DNA of 64,000 nt from Anaerosporobacter sp031551385 (lineage in GTDB: Bacteria; Bacillota; Clostridia; Lachnospirales; Lachnospiraceae): positions 4,407 to 68,406 of the forward strand of contig NZ_JAVBNS010000090.1 of NCBI RefSeq assembly GCF_031551385.1, given 5' to 3'. Numbering within the stretch: the stretch's first letter is position 1; each line of letters opens with the position of its first letter. The position numbers and the translations under genes were made by a program. The notes below the pieces were generated by a model that was not told the DNA's origin, ran no database searches, and worked only from the letters and a program-made list of their open reading frames with translations. Positions 50,850 through 60,520 of this stretch are shown in pieces.

Positions 50850-51518
50850 ATGAACAAGAAACAACAAAAACAGAAAGCAGTGGTTAAAAAATATATGATA
50901 CGAATTCTTTTGTGCTATGTAGCATTTCTTATAATTGATTTCTCAATACATGCGACAAGTGCAAGTGAGATTACAAAAGGAATTTCGGAAAAGATAATTC
51001 GTTTGCATGTATTAGCAAATAGTGATGATAAATCGGATCAAGCACTAAAACTTAAGGTAAAGGATGCCGTTGTAGAGAGATTTGGGGCTGTATTAGCAAG
51101 TGCAAAGAATAGAGAAGAAGCAGAAGAACTGGTACAAGAGAATTTAGATAATATACATAGAGTGGCACTTGATGTCATAAAAGCGGAAGGATATAATTAT
51201 GGTGTGAATGTATATCTCACAAATTGTATGTTTCCAACGAAAGTATATAAAGATTTAACGTTCCCTGCAGGAATGTATGAAGCGCTGCGAATTGATATTG
51301 GAACAGCAGAGGGAAAGAATTGGTGGTGTGTGATGTATCCGCCATTATGTTTTGTAGATCAGACGTATTCTATTGTTCCAGATGATTCTAAGAAGCAATT
51401 AGAAGATTTGCTGACAACAAGAGAATATGAATCTTTATTTACAGATGGGTCTACGAAGATTTCATATCGTTTTAAAATAGTAGAGATAATTGAAGATATG
51501 TTTCGTATCGGAGATTGA
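50850..51518 (+). CDS. spoIIR: Stage II sporulation protein R
   Basis: This 222-residue secreted signalling protein is made in the forespore and activates SpoIIGA processing of pro-sigma-E in the mother cell. An N-terminal membrane segment (RILLCYVAFLIIDFSIHA) is followed by the typical IIRLHVLANSDDKSDQALKL and YPPLCFVDQTYSIV. Standard family length. A good GGAGG site precedes the ATG. It supports a spore-forming host. Confidence 0.93.
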   Translation: MNKKQQKQKAVVKKYMIRILLCYVAFLIIDFSIHATSASEITKGISEKIIRLHVLANSDDKSDQALKLKVKDAVVERFGAVLASAKNREEAEELVQENLDNIHRVALDVIKAEGYNYGVNVYLTNCMFPTKVYKDLTFPAGMYEALRIDIGTAEGKNWWCVMYPPLCFVDQTYSIVPDDSKKQLEDLLTTREYESLFTDGSTKISYRFKIVEIIEDMFRIGD

Positions 51519-51548
51519 AAGAATTAAGAAGAAGAAGGGGTCAGGCAT

Positions 51549-52610
51549 ATGAGTAAGAAAAGCATAGCAATAATTTTTGGCGGAAAATCTTCAGAGCATG
51601 AAGTATCTTGTGTATCAGTAGTAACAGTTATTGAAAATATTGATACAGATGCCTACAATCTTGTATTAATAGGAATAACAAAAGAAGGAAAGTGGTTAAA
51701 AGTAGATTCTGCTAAGCAGATAACATCTGGTGAGTGGTATAACAGCAAAGAAAGTGCAATTTTATCACCAGATTCTTCACATAAAGGGATTTTAATTATC
51801 AAAGATAATAAAGTAGAGAAAGTTGCAGTTGATGTAATATTTCCGGTATTACACGGACTTAATGGAGAAGATGGTACAATTCAAGGTTTGTTTGAACTGT
51901 CTGGAATCCCATATGTAGGTTGTGGAGTACTATCGTCTAGTATCTCTATGGATAAATTATACACAAAAATAGTAGTTGATACATTGGATATTCGCCAAGC
52001 AAAATATGTTGCTGTATTAAAGAGTGACATGAAAAATATTGATGAAGTAACAAAAAGAGTTGAGGAATCTCTTGACTATCCAGTATTCGTAAAGCCTTCT
52101 AATGCGGGCTCTTCACAAGGGGTGTCGAAAGCGCATAACCGGGAAGAATTGGTAGTAGGTCTACAAGAAGCGATGAAGCATGATAGAAAAGTATTGGTAG
52201 AAGAGACGATTGTTGGAAGAGAGATTGAATGTGCAATTCTTGGAGGAAATGAACCAAAAGCTTCAGGTGTAGGTGAAATTCTTGCAGCAGCAGATTTCTA
52301 TGATTATGAAGCAAAGTATCATAATGCAGAATCAAAGACTGTTCTTTCACCAGATCTTCCAAAAGAAGTAGAAGATAAGATTCGTAAATCAGCGGTTAAC
52401 ATATTTAAGGCAGTTGATGGATATGGATTATCCAGAGTTGATTTCTTTGTTGAGAATGGAACAAACGATGTTGTCTTCAATGAAATTAATACATTACCAG
52501 GATTCACTGGAATTAGTATGTATCCAATGCTATGGGAAGCAAAGGGTATTAGCAAGAAAACGTTAATTGAAAAAATCATTCAATCTGCTTATTCAAGAAA
52601 AGGAGAATAG
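51549..52610 (+). CDS. ddl: D-alanine--D-alanine ligase
   Basis: This 353-residue ATP-grasp ligase makes the D-Ala-D-Ala dipeptide for peptidoglycan. It opens IAIIFGGKSSEHEVSCVS and shows LHGLNGEDGTIQGLFEL, FVKPSNAGSSQGVSK (ATP-grasp loop) and FNEINTLPGFTGISMYP (metal-binding Glu/Asn). It is the first of three coupled envelope genes (ddl, murI, DUF1934). The terminal NTLPGFT motif marks the D-Ala-D-Ala type; a D-Ala-D-Lac variant cannot be ruled out by eye. Confidence 0.95.
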   Translation: MSKKSIAIIFGGKSSEHEVSCVSVVTVIENIDTDAYNLVLIGITKEGKWLKVDSAKQITSGEWYNSKESAILSPDSSHKGILIIKDNKVEKVAVDVIFPVLHGLNGEDGTIQGLFELSGIPYVGCGVLSSSISMDKLYTKIVVDTLDIRQAKYVAVLKSDMKNIDEVTKRVEESLDYPVFVKPSNAGSSQGVSKAHNREELVVGLQEAMKHDRKVLVEETIVGREIECAILGGNEPKASGVGEILAAADFYDYEAKYHNAESKTVLSPDLPKEVEDKIRKSAVNIFKAVDGYGLSRVDFFVENGTNDVVFNEINTLPGFTGISMYPMLWEAKGISKKTLIEKIIQSAYSRKGE

Positions 52611-52621
52611 GAGGAACAATC

Positions 52622-53434
52622 ATGGATAAGAATGCTCCAATAGGCGTCTTTGATTCTGGTGTTGGTGGATTGACTGTAGCACGTGAGATAATGAAACAAT
52701 TGCCCAATGAGAGAATCGTTTATTTTGGCGATACAGCTCGTGTTCCTTATGGTAGTAAATCAAAAGAAACGGTTATAACGTATGCGAGACAGATTACGAA
52801 GTTTTTACAGACAAAAGAGGTGAAAGCCATTGTTATTGCATGTAATACAGCATGTGCATTAGCTTTTGATACAGTAAAAGAGGAAAGTGATATTCCTGTA
52901 ATTGGTGTAGTAAAACCAGGAGCGAAAGCGGCAGTAGCTTCAACGAAGAACGGAAGAATTGGTATTATTGCAACAGAAGCGACGATACAAAGTGGAATCT
53001 ATGAAGAATTCTTGAGTCAGAGAAATCCAGAAGTGCAGGTATATGGTAAGGCTTGTCCTCTAATTGTACCATTAGTAGAAGAAGGATTGCTAGACGACAG
53101 CGTTACAATAGAAATTGCAAGTAGATATCTACAACCTTTAAAAGAGTATAATATAGATACATTAGTGCTTGGCTGTACACATTATCCGCTGATTCGCGAT
53201 ACATTACAAAAAGTAGCTGGTGATGAGGTTGTTCTTGTTAATCCAGCATTTGAAACAGCGAAATCATTAAAACGAATGTTGGAAAAATATAATATTCAAA
53301 GTGACAGAATAGAAGCGGTAACAAATCACAAGTTCTTTGTGAGTGATGGAGCTGAGAAATTTAAAGTTTTTGCAAACACAATATTACCATGTATTGTGGA
53401 AGAGACAAAGGATATTAATATAGAACAATATTAG
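52622..53434 (+). CDS. murI: Glutamate racemase
   Basis: This 270-residue enzyme supplies D-glutamate for peptidoglycan. The start has IGVFDSGVGGLTVAREI and YFGDTARVPYG; the two catalytic cysteines lie in VIACNTACAL and LGCTHYPLI. It is 11 bases after ddl with a GGAGGA site, in the same operon. Confidence 0.96.
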   Translation: MDKNAPIGVFDSGVGGLTVAREIMKQLPNERIVYFGDTARVPYGSKSKETVITYARQITKFLQTKEVKAIVIACNTACALAFDTVKEESDIPVIGVVKPGAKAAVASTKNGRIGIIATEATIQSGIYEEFLSQRNPEVQVYGKACPLIVPLVEEGLLDDSVTIEIASRYLQPLKEYNIDTLVLGCTHYPLIRDTLQKVAGDEVVLVNPAFETAKSLKRMLEKYNIQSDRIEAVTNHKFFVSDGAEKFKVFANTILPCIVEETKDINIEQY

Positions 53435-53457
53435 TATTGTTATTAAGAGGAGTAAGT

Positions 53458-53901
53458 ATGACAAAAGATGTTTTGGTAACGATAGCGGGTCTTCAATTTG
53501 AAGTTGATAGTGAGGAGCCGATAGAAGTTATAACAGCAGGTCAATATTTCTGTAAAAATGAAAAGCACTATATTCTTTATGAAGAAATCTTAGAGGATAT
53601 GAAGGCAGTTTGTAAGAACAGAATTAAGATTAGTAGTGATATGGTTGAGATTTTAAAAACAGGTGCCAGTAATGTACATATGGTATTTGAAGTTGGTAAG
53701 AAGAATCTGACGTATTATAACACACCGTTTGGCAATTTGCTAATTGGCATAGATACAACGAAGATTGTATGCAACGAATCAGAAGATGTAATAGAGTTAA
53801 ACATAGAGTATGGATTAGAAGTAAATTACTCACATGTATCTGAGTGCAGCATTACGGTTAAAGCAGCAACGAAGAAATCTAAGATAAAAGAAAATAGGTA
53901 A
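53458..53901 (+). CDS. DUF1934 family protein, YwiB-like
   Basis: This 147-residue protein has the DUF1934 beta-barrel pattern: an ITAGQYFCKNEKHYILYEE opening, VEILKTGASNVHMVFEVGKK, TPFGNLLIGIDT and a C-terminal LNIEYGLEVNYSHVSECSITV. YwiB-like proteins are of unknown function and resemble calycin folds. ATG 53458 follows AGAGGAG; the earlier start at 53437 has no site. It ends the ddl-murI operon before a strong bidirectional terminator. Confidence 0.88.
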   Translation: MTKDVLVTIAGLQFEVDSEEPIEVITAGQYFCKNEKHYILYEEILEDMKAVCKNRIKISSDMVEILKTGASNVHMVFEVGKKNLTYYNTPFGNLLIGIDTTKIVCNESEDVIELNIEYGLEVNYSHVSECSITVKAATKKSKIKENR

Positions 53902-53904
53902 TAA

Positions 53905-53949
53905 AAAATCCCTAGCGTTTGATTTAAAATCAAAAACTAGGGATTTTAA
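53905..53949. terminator. Bidirectional terminator between convergent operons
   Basis: AAAATCCCTAG pairs with CTAGGGATTTT, and an inner TTTGATTT/AAATCAAA stem extends it. It ends the ddl operon and the convergent gene at 53950. Confidence 0.85.
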
Positions 53950-54405
53950 TTAACCTTTTTTGCTAACTTTGTTTTTAATCTTTTTGAAGAAACCAACTTT
54001 TTCAGGTTTCACTTCAAGATTAGCACGAATACCTCTTACTTCCATGATGTAGATACCATTCATAACGGCTTTTACTTCTTTTTTGACTGGTATATTGTCA
54101 AAAATCTTCTCATCACAGATTAGAGTCATAATCTTAGGACCGATTTTAGCTTTAACAACTGGTACTTTCGAACCTCTAAGATATCTAGGTGTCTGATCAA
54201 TTACCATTTGAGGAAGTCCAGCTTCCTTTAGTTTCATACGTTTCTTGTCTATTACTAATAAAGAGACTGTCTGAGCACCTTCCTTCATCTGTGCTTGAGA
54301 AACCTCTGATTTTTTTTGCATCTTGCTACCGAATATATAAAGTGCGACTAACGCAATAATCATAACAGCAAGTACGATTAGCAATACAATACTCCATGTT
54401 GGCAT
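53950..54405 (-). CDS. Conserved membrane-anchored protein of unknown function
   Basis: This 151-residue protein begins with a transmembrane helix (IVLLIVLAVMIIALVALYIF), then a short linker and a cytoplasmic domain (VSLLVIDKKRMKLKEAGLPQ, PVVKAKIGPKIMTLICDEKI, VKKEVKAVMNGIYIMEVRGI) ending in a lysine-rich tail (FFKKIKNKVSKKG). I have met close relatives in Lachnospiraceae without a name. An AAGGAGG site precedes the ATG. The position downstream of plsC suggests membrane work, but nothing firmer. Confidence 0.75.
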   Translation of the reverse strand: MPTWSIVLLIVLAVMIIALVALYIFGSKMQKKSEVSQAQMKEGAQTVSLLVIDKKRMKLKEAGLPQMVIDQTPRYLRGSKVPVVKAKIGPKIMTLICDEKIFDNIPVKKEVKAVMNGIYIMEVRGIRANLEVKPEKVGFFKKIKNKVSKKG

Positions 54406-54556
54406 TTTATGTACCTCCTTCTTTTTTGTTCTATATTGTTTTGCAAAAAGCTACATATATGAGGACTAGTCATACGAACTAATTATAACATCATTTATTA
54501 CAAATGAAAATAGTGTTTCGGGAATTCGAATGGAATTTTCTTCGATTCTGAAGTGG

Positions 54557-55285
54557 CTAAACAAGAGACTTGTTTTTCTCAAGTGTATCTTTGATAATAC
54601 CTTGTACATAAGGAGCAAGGTGTTTTCTATCCTCAGCAGAAAGTTCTTTAAGATAAATTGGTTCTCCGAATTCAACGATAACATGACCTTTTCGAACCCA
54701 AGGTAAATGTTGTTCAAATATTCCATCTGTATTATTCATGGAAACTGGTATAATTGGACAACCTGATTTTTCAGCAATCTTGAAGCTACCTTCTTTGAAA
54801 GGAAGCATCTCTGTTCCTTGATTTCTTGTGCCTTCTGGAGCGATAAATATAGAATGACCATGTTTAACTAAATCAATACCTTCAAGGATTGTTTTCATAC
54901 CTTCACGAATATTATCACGATCAAGAAAGAGACAGTGTAGATTTTTCATCCAACTACTGATAAATGGAAGCTTACGCATCTCCTTCTTTGCAACAAAGCC
55001 AGTAAGCGTTGGAACAGAAGTATAACCAACTAAGATATCAAAATAACTTCTATGATTCGCAACATATAAAACAGCTTGATCTTTTGGAATGTTCTCTAAG
55101 CCAAGTATCGTTTTCTTGACACCACATCCAGCTAACATCATCTTAAATGCAGTAACTACAATCTTTTGTGAACTACGCACTTTTAGTTGTTTATCAAACT
55201 TCCCGATTAGGAATTCAATGAATAATAACGGGATGCTAATTATGAAAAAGATTAATAGAAATAAACCAACAAATAGTGTTTTCAT
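54557..55285 (-). CDS. plsC: 1-acyl-sn-glycerol-3-phosphate acyltransferase
   Basis: This 242-residue membrane acyltransferase makes phosphatidic acid. An N-terminal helix (LFVGLFLLIFFIISIPLLFI) leads to the catalytic NHRSYFDIL (HX4D), FLDRDN and IAPEGTRNQG, with IIPVSMNN completing the four LPLAT motifs. Standard length. It follows the carboxypeptidase gene on the minus strand, separated from it by a terminator. Confidence 0.92.
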   Translation of the reverse strand: MKTLFVGLFLLIFFIISIPLLFIEFLIGKFDKQLKVRSSQKIVVTAFKMMLAGCGVKKTILGLENIPKDQAVLYVANHRSYFDILVGYTSVPTLTGFVAKKEMRKLPFISSWMKNLHCLFLDRDNIREGMKTILEGIDLVKHGHSIFIAPEGTRNQGTEMLPFKEGSFKIAEKSGCPIIPVSMNNTDGIFEQHLPWVRKGHVIVEFGEPIYLKELSAEDRKHLAPYVQGIIKDTLEKNKSLV

Positions 55286-55311
55286 TGTTACACCTGTACC
55301 TTTCGTAAAAA

Positions 55312-55370
55312 AATAATAAGAGTATTGCCAATATTCTTATAAAGAAATATTCGCAATACTCTTATTATAT
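55312..55370 (-). terminator. Terminator of the carboxypeptidase gene
   Basis: On the minus strand an ATAATAAGAGTATTGC-type stem, with its partner GCAATACTCTTATTAT, ends in a TTTTTTT run towards the plsC gene. An inner AATATT/AATATT pairing extends the stem. Confidence 0.8.
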
Positions 55371-55399
55371 CATAAAGATGTAATATTAACCATAAAAAA

Positions 55400-56779
55400 C
55401 TAGTTTTCAGTACCTGCGTCAGTATTATCCGATGTGTTATCAGTTGCAGTACCTGTACCCGTATCCGAAGGATTCGTAGTATCTTCTGGTGTAGATGGTT
55501 GCTCTGTATTCGAAGACGTTGAATCAGAAGACTTGCCATCGTCTTCTTGTTTTGAAGGGTCTGGTGTTGTATCTGCAGTATTGGAATCAGAGTTATTGTC
55601 AGTAGAATTCGAATCTGTCTTCTTTGTATCAGAAGGGGTAGTATTCGTGTCTGTTTTGTTTGAAGTGTCAGATTTGGAATCTGATTTTTTGTCCTTATTT
55701 GAATCCTTATCGGTATCTTTTTTTGTATCTTTCTTATCTGAGTCCTTTTTGTCATTATTCTTTGAGGTATCATCGGATTTTATTTGAGTATCCTCTTTGT
55801 CAGAAGAATCATTTTTGGTCTCGGATTCTGTCTTTGTGCCAGTTTTCGTGTTAGGAGTAGAGGTATCTGGCTTAGTAATTTCGTCGATAAGATCATCATC
55901 TGGCTCATCAACATCAATGGCATTATCATAATTATCTGTGGAATCATCATCTTTCACAGGAGGAGTATACTTATAATACTCTTCTAAGGTTAAATTGTTC
56001 TCATATAGGTATGTAGCTAGTTCTACGCCAAGGTAACGAATGTGCCAAGGCTCATAGGCATAGCCTGTAATATCTGATTTCTCTTGCGGGTAACGAATAA
56101 TGTATCCATATTCATGAGCATGTTCGGCAAGCCATTTACCTTCCTTGGTATCAGCAAAAGATTCGCTAAGGCGATTTCCTATGGAAACAGCGGATACATC
56201 AATGGATAGACCTGTTTGATGCTCACTATATCCTGGTTTAGCAGAGTAACGGTTTGTATAATCCTCGCCTTTTGTTCTTAAGTTTCTATTATAGATAGAA
56301 TTTTGTCTTGCATAGGAACGATATGCAGAGACACCAGATAGTGTATAACCGTCAGCAGATGCTGCGTTAAATAGGTTTTCAAGGGCATAGGCAGCTTCTT
56401 TTCTTAATAGACGTTTCTCATCTGAGTAAGTAAAACTAAATAAAATATTAGGTTCTATTAAATCAGAGGGGATATAGTCCTCTGGCAAATTATATTCTTT
56501 GTTTACAAATACAGTGATGCTTTCTGGGTCTGTGTTTATAGGTATATTTTCATTTGTAACTATAGGAATTGTATTAGTAGGATTGGTATTATGTGCAAGT
56601 GCAGGAGCAGACTCTGTAATTTCTGTCTCTTCTGTGCTGCTTGTATTCTCTTCTTCGTTATAGTAATATTCATAATCATTGGAAGAATTATTTGATTTAG
56701 ACATAGATGTAAAGGATGAATATACAATAATGGAGAGAAGAAGACCAATTCCGACTATAACAAGTTTATTCTTATTCAT
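55400..56779 (-). CDS. D-alanyl-D-alanine carboxypeptidase, VanY/M15B type, with long disordered tail
   Basis: This 459-residue protein has one N-terminal membrane segment (KLVIVGIGLLLSIIVYSSF), a Ser/Asn/Glu-rich stalk and an M15B zinc peptidase domain at about 115-275: SGVSAYRSYARQNSIYNR, YSAKPGYSEHQTGLSIDVSA (HxxxxxxD metal ligands), WLAEHAHEYGYIIRYP and AYEPWHIRYLG (final His ligand). It trims the terminal D-Ala of stem peptides. About 170 C-terminal residues form a highly charged Asp/Lys/Ser/Thr low-complexity tail. ATG 56779 is preferred over 56839, since AAAGG lies nine bases upstream. Confidence 0.9.
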   Translation of the reverse strand: MNKNKLVIVGIGLLLSIIVYSSFTSMSKSNNSSNDYEYYYNEEENTSSTEETEITESAPALAHNTNPTNTIPIVTNENIPINTDPESITVFVNKEYNLPEDYIPSDLIEPNILFSFTYSDEKRLLRKEAAYALENLFNAASADGYTLSGVSAYRSYARQNSIYNRNLRTKGEDYTNRYSAKPGYSEHQTGLSIDVSAVSIGNRLSESFADTKEGKWLAEHAHEYGYIIRYPQEKSDITGYAYEPWHIRYLGVELATYLYENNLTLEEYYKYTPPVKDDDSTDNYDNAIDVDEPDDDLIDEITKPDTSTPNTKTGTKTESETKNDSSDKEDTQIKSDDTSKNNDKKDSDKKDTKKDTDKDSNKDKKSDSKSDTSNKTDTNTTPSDTKKTDSNSTDNNSDSNTADTTPDPSKQEDDGKSSDSTSSNTEQPSTPEDTTNPSDTGTGTATDNTSDNTDAGTEN

Positions 56780-56940
56780 AGTATCAGCCTTTCTTGTGGT
56801 CGACGGTAAAGTCGACATGGGACAGGGAGAATAAATCATAATAATATGTCGAATTTATTCTCTATTAAGTACAACAATCTCATTATAGCATAATGAGATG
56901 AAAATGCTAGATTTATTGAAAATATTAATAAAATAATAAG

Positions 56941-56979
56941 AAAAAATGGAGTTTACTCGAAAGGTAAACCCCATTTTTG
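56941..56979 (-). terminator. Terminator of pncB
   Basis: ATGGAGTTTAC (56946-56956) and GTAAACCCCAT (56964-56974) form an 11-bp stem with one G-U type mismatch; on the minus strand a T-run follows. It closes the MCP-pncB transcript. Confidence 0.82.
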
Positions 56980-56989
56980 AAAAAAAGCT

Positions 56990-58453
56990 TTATTTTTGGC
57001 TATGTGAATGAATATTATAATTGTCTAACAATTGATGTTTTAACTTCCATAATTCATTGGATAAATCAATATATACTTTGTGAGGGTTTACTAGACGTCT
57101 TGTTTCATCCCAAAGTGTGGATAACTCTTCTTGACAGTAGGCACGAATGTTCATAACTTTTGGCGATTCGTAGACACATTCACCATCAAGGAATACTGGT
57201 ACTAAAAGTTCACGTAATGTATATTCACCAGCGTCTAGGTATGTTTTCTTCCAAGTAGAAATAGGATCAAAAAGTAAAAGCGGTTTATCTTCGGAAAGAG
57301 TTTCGTCTGCTAAAGCGATTAAATCAGCTTTTATTTTGCCATTTTCCTTTTCGTATACACGGAATACTGTTTTATTACCTGGGTTTGTGATTTTCCACTC
57401 ATTTTCAGACAATTTGATTTTAGGAATAAATACACCGTCTTTTTCGATTGCTGCTAACTTATACACACCACCAAAAGCGGGGCAGTCTTTACTTGTAATT
57501 AGATTCGTACCTACACCCCATGAGGTAATAGCAGCACCTTGTGTTTTGAGTGAGTCAATAAGGTACTCGTCAAGGTCACTTGAGGCGCAAATAACAGCAT
57601 CTTGGTATCCGGCATGGTCTAACATCTTACGTGCCTTTTTCGATAGGTAAGCAAGGTCACCACTATCAAGACGAATACCATAATTGGTAGGCATCTTTCC
57701 TTGACTTTTTAGTTCATCAAATACTTTGATTGCATTTGGTACACCACTACGAAGGGTATCATACGTATCAACTAAAAGAGTTGCATTGGTTGGATATAGT
57801 TCTGCATATTTACGGAAGGCAGTAAGTTCATCTTCGAAACTCATAATCCAACTGTGTGCATGTGTTCCAAGAGCAGGAACGTCAAATTCCTTTGCACACA
57901 ACACGTTACTTGTGCCGATACAACCACCAATGATTGCAGCACGAGCACCTAATATACCTGCATCTGGTCCTTGTGCACGACGAAGACCAAATTCCATAAT
58001 GCCTTCTCCACCAGCAGCAAATGCAACACGAGATGCTTTCGTAGCAATAAGACTTTGGTGATTAATAATATTAAGTAATGCAGTTTCAATAAGTTGTGCT
58101 TCCATAATAGGGGCAATTACTTTCACAAGTGGCTCCATTGGGAATACAACAGTTCCTTCTTTCATAGCATAGATACTACCAGTAAATTTGAAATTTGCTA
58201 AATACTCTAAGAAGTCTTCAGCAAACATATCCATGGAACGTAGATATGTGATATCGTCTTCTGTAAAATGTAAATCCTTAATATATTCGATTACTTGTTG
58301 CAATCCTGCTGCGATTGCATAACCACTTCCTGATGGATTTGTTCTATAGAAGGCATCAAAGATAACGGTATCGTTTGTGTTATTCTTGAAGTAACCTTGC
58401 ATCATTGTTAATTCATAAAAATCTGTTAGTAACGTTAAATTTTGTTTGCTCAT
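56990..58453 (-). CDS. pncB: Nicotinate phosphoribosyltransferase
   Basis: This 487-residue enzyme makes nicotinate mononucleotide from nicotinate and PRPP in NAD salvage. Family blocks are LLTDFYELTMMQGYF, DAFYRTNPSGSGYAI, EFGLRRAQGPDAG, LGTHAHSWIMSF (catalytic His) and YGIRLDSGDLAYLSK. Length fits the bacterial PncB class II. An AAGGAG site precedes the ATG. It lies 37 bases after the chemoreceptor gene and shares its direction, so read-through is possible although the functions are unrelated. Confidence 0.95.
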   Translation of the reverse strand: MSKQNLTLLTDFYELTMMQGYFKNNTNDTVIFDAFYRTNPSGSGYAIAAGLQQVIEYIKDLHFTEDDITYLRSMDMFAEDFLEYLANFKFTGSIYAMKEGTVVFPMEPLVKVIAPIMEAQLIETALLNIINHQSLIATKASRVAFAAGGEGIMEFGLRRAQGPDAGILGARAAIIGGCIGTSNVLCAKEFDVPALGTHAHSWIMSFEDELTAFRKYAELYPTNATLLVDTYDTLRSGVPNAIKVFDELKSQGKMPTNYGIRLDSGDLAYLSKKARKMLDHAGYQDAVICASSDLDEYLIDSLKTQGAAITSWGVGTNLITSKDCPAFGGVYKLAAIEKDGVFIPKIKLSENEWKITNPGNKTVFRVYEKENGKIKADLIALADETLSEDKPLLLFDPISTWKKTYLDAGEYTLRELLVPVFLDGECVYESPKVMNIRAYCQEELSTLWDETRRLVNPHKVYIDLSNELWKLKHQLLDNYNIHSHSQK

Positions 58454-58490
58454 AGGGTTCTCCTTTTAAAAAGAACTATGTAAAAGATTA

Positions 58491-60278
58491 TTATTCTACG
58501 GTAAATCGTTTTACACGTTCCATTAAGTCGTCAATGTCTTGTTTTAGAAGGGAAACCGTCTCGGTTGAACTGTTTACAACGCCAGATAGTTCCTCAGTCA
58601 TAGCTAATGTTTCTTCGGTAGAAGCAGCATTGCTCTGTGCAAGTTCATTTAAGGTATCTAGTACGCTAGTAACACCTTGACGGTCATTATCCATTTTGTT
58701 GGTCATGGATTCAATCGTTGTAATAGAATTCATATACAGGTTTAAATCGCTATAAAGGGAACTAAAGATACTCTGTGTATCATTTAATGATTTTACCTGA
58801 TTGTCAATGGTGCTATTAATCGTTTCCATAATGGATAATGATTTTTCGGAATTATCCATCAAGTTTTCGATGATGTTGGATATTTCTTCAACTGCTTGAG
58901 CAGACTGTTTTGCCAAGCTGCCGATTTCGTTAGCAACAACAGCAAATCCTTTACCGCTTTCACCAGCTCTTGCAGCTTCAATAGAAGCATTGAGCGATAA
59001 CAAATCAGTCTGAGCGGAAATAGCATTAATTAACTCGGCTGCTTTTCTAATATTTTCAGCTGCCACATTAGTTGCTTTTGCCTGATGGAACATACTATCG
59101 ACATCTTGCTGTGTTTTGGTATTAGCAACAACTAAATCTTTTAACTTATCGGAACATTGTTCACTTAACTCTCTCATTGTCTTAGAACTTGTACCAAGGG
59201 AAGTTGCTTCTTTGGAAGTGTTTTCAATACCATGTGCTAAGAATTTAATGTCATTAGAAGCTTCGCTTGTAGATGAAGCTTGTGAGTTAACATTCTTTGA
59301 AATATCATTAACCGCTAAACTTACTTCTTCAATCGAATGATTCATTTTTGAGAAGGACTGATCAAATTCATTCAAAGCGCCTGAAATGTTATCAGAGGCT
59401 GATGTGATATCTTTTACAAGTTTATTAATATTTTCTCTGGCAGAATTAAGATTTGTGGCTGTTAAACCAATTTCATCCATCTGTTTTACATCAATATATT
59501 TGGTTAAGTCACCCCTTGAAAGATAATTTGCAAATTCTTGCATACGTTTTAAAGGTTTTACAATAATAGTTCCAGTTACAATGGATACAATAGCGGTAAT
59601 AATAATCATTACAACACCGCAAGCAATCATAATTGCACACATTTTCTTAAAGTCATTGTTGATGTCAGAGCGTACATCTTTCATCTCTGCATCCATATCA
59701 TCAACATAGTTACCAGTAGAGATTGCCCAATTCCAAGGCTCGAATAAACCAGAATATGCAATCTTAGGAGCAACTGTAACACCATCAGCTTTGGTAAAAT
59801 AAAATTCGTTAAATCCGCCCTTTTCAGAAGAACTACATGATGTAACAACGGATTGAATAATCATAATACCATTCTTATCTTCCAAATTGAAACGGTTATT
59901 GCCTTCTTGATCTGGTAAAATAGGGTGCATAATCAAGTTGTAATCCATATCATCAATCCAGAAATATCCGCTGTCATCATCACGGTAACGCATATTACGG
60001 ATGATTTCCAAGCCTTCCTTTTGGGCTTCGGCTTCAGTCGATTCTCCGGCTTGTACCTTGTCGTATTCTGCTTGTAGAATTGCTAATACACTTTGAACCT
60101 GCGACTTGATTTCCTTTTTATAGCCTTCGTTCATGGCTGTTTCATATTTGTCATATGCATTATTCGTACTGGAGTTGATAAAGGAAATACCAAGCGATCC
60201 TATAATAATACAAATTACTGCGGATAGCAGCATGCAAATTGCCGCTAAAGTGGTTTTTAAACTTCTGTTTTTTTTCAT
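58491..60278 (-). CDS. Methyl-accepting chemotaxis protein with single Cache domain
   Basis: This 595-residue transmembrane chemoreceptor has a first helix (LAAICMLLSAVICIIIGSLG), an sCache_2 ligand domain with RYRDDDSGYFWIDDMDYNLI and HPILPDQEGN, a second helix (MIACGVVMIIITAIVSIVTG), HAMP (IVKPLKRMQEFANYLSRGDL) and the signalling domain with the hairpin ISAQTDLLSLNASIEAARAGESGKG-type tip. sCache receptors of this kind sense small organic acids or similar. The C-terminus lacks the CheR/CheB-binding NWETF pentapeptide. Confidence 0.92.
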   Translation of the reverse strand: MKKNRSLKTTLAAICMLLSAVICIIIGSLGISFINSSTNNAYDKYETAMNEGYKKEIKSQVQSVLAILQAEYDKVQAGESTEAEAQKEGLEIIRNMRYRDDDSGYFWIDDMDYNLIMHPILPDQEGNNRFNLEDKNGIMIIQSVVTSCSSSEKGGFNEFYFTKADGVTVAPKIAYSGLFEPWNWAISTGNYVDDMDAEMKDVRSDINNDFKKMCAIMIACGVVMIIITAIVSIVTGTIIVKPLKRMQEFANYLSRGDLTKYIDVKQMDEIGLTATNLNSARENINKLVKDITSASDNISGALNEFDQSFSKMNHSIEEVSLAVNDISKNVNSQASSTSEASNDIKFLAHGIENTSKEATSLGTSSKTMRELSEQCSDKLKDLVVANTKTQQDVDSMFHQAKATNVAAENIRKAAELINAISAQTDLLSLNASIEAARAGESGKGFAVVANEIGSLAKQSAQAVEEISNIIENLMDNSEKSLSIMETINSTIDNQVKSLNDTQSIFSSLYSDLNLYMNSITTIESMTNKMDNDRQGVTSVLDTLNELAQSNAASTEETLAMTEELSGVVNSSTETVSLLKQDIDDLMERVKRFTVE

Positions 60279-60483
60279 AAAGCCTCTCTCCTATAACTGT
60301 GTATTTAGTTTTTGAAACTAGTAACACCTTTACTAATTACTCAATATTTCGGAGAATGTTTCCAAATGAATGCGGCTTGAGATAGAAGCTATTCACTTTT
60401 CTTATTCCGATTTTGTACAAACACAATCTTAAACAAGAATTCCTATTTGTTTGGTGATTAATGCTATCTGATACTCCCATTAC

Positions 60484-60511
60484 ATTATAGCATATTTCTG
60501 TAAATTTACAA
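60484..60511 (-). promoter_or_regulatory. Promoter of the chemoreceptor gene
   Basis: On the minus strand TTGTAA (60506-60511), a 16-base spacer and TATAAT (60484-60489). It gives a leader of about 200 bases before the ATG at 60278; I see no known riboswitch in it. Confidence 0.6.
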
Positions 60512-60520
60512 TGTTTATAG

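Noticed and set aside
55434..55987. Plus-strand frames opposite the carboxypeptidase tail
   Set aside because: Composition is the complement of Asp/Ser/Thr codon repeats, a typical shadow of low-complexity coding DNA.
60279..60483. Riboswitch in the long chemoreceptor leader
   Set aside because: No known motif recognised; length alone is not enough.
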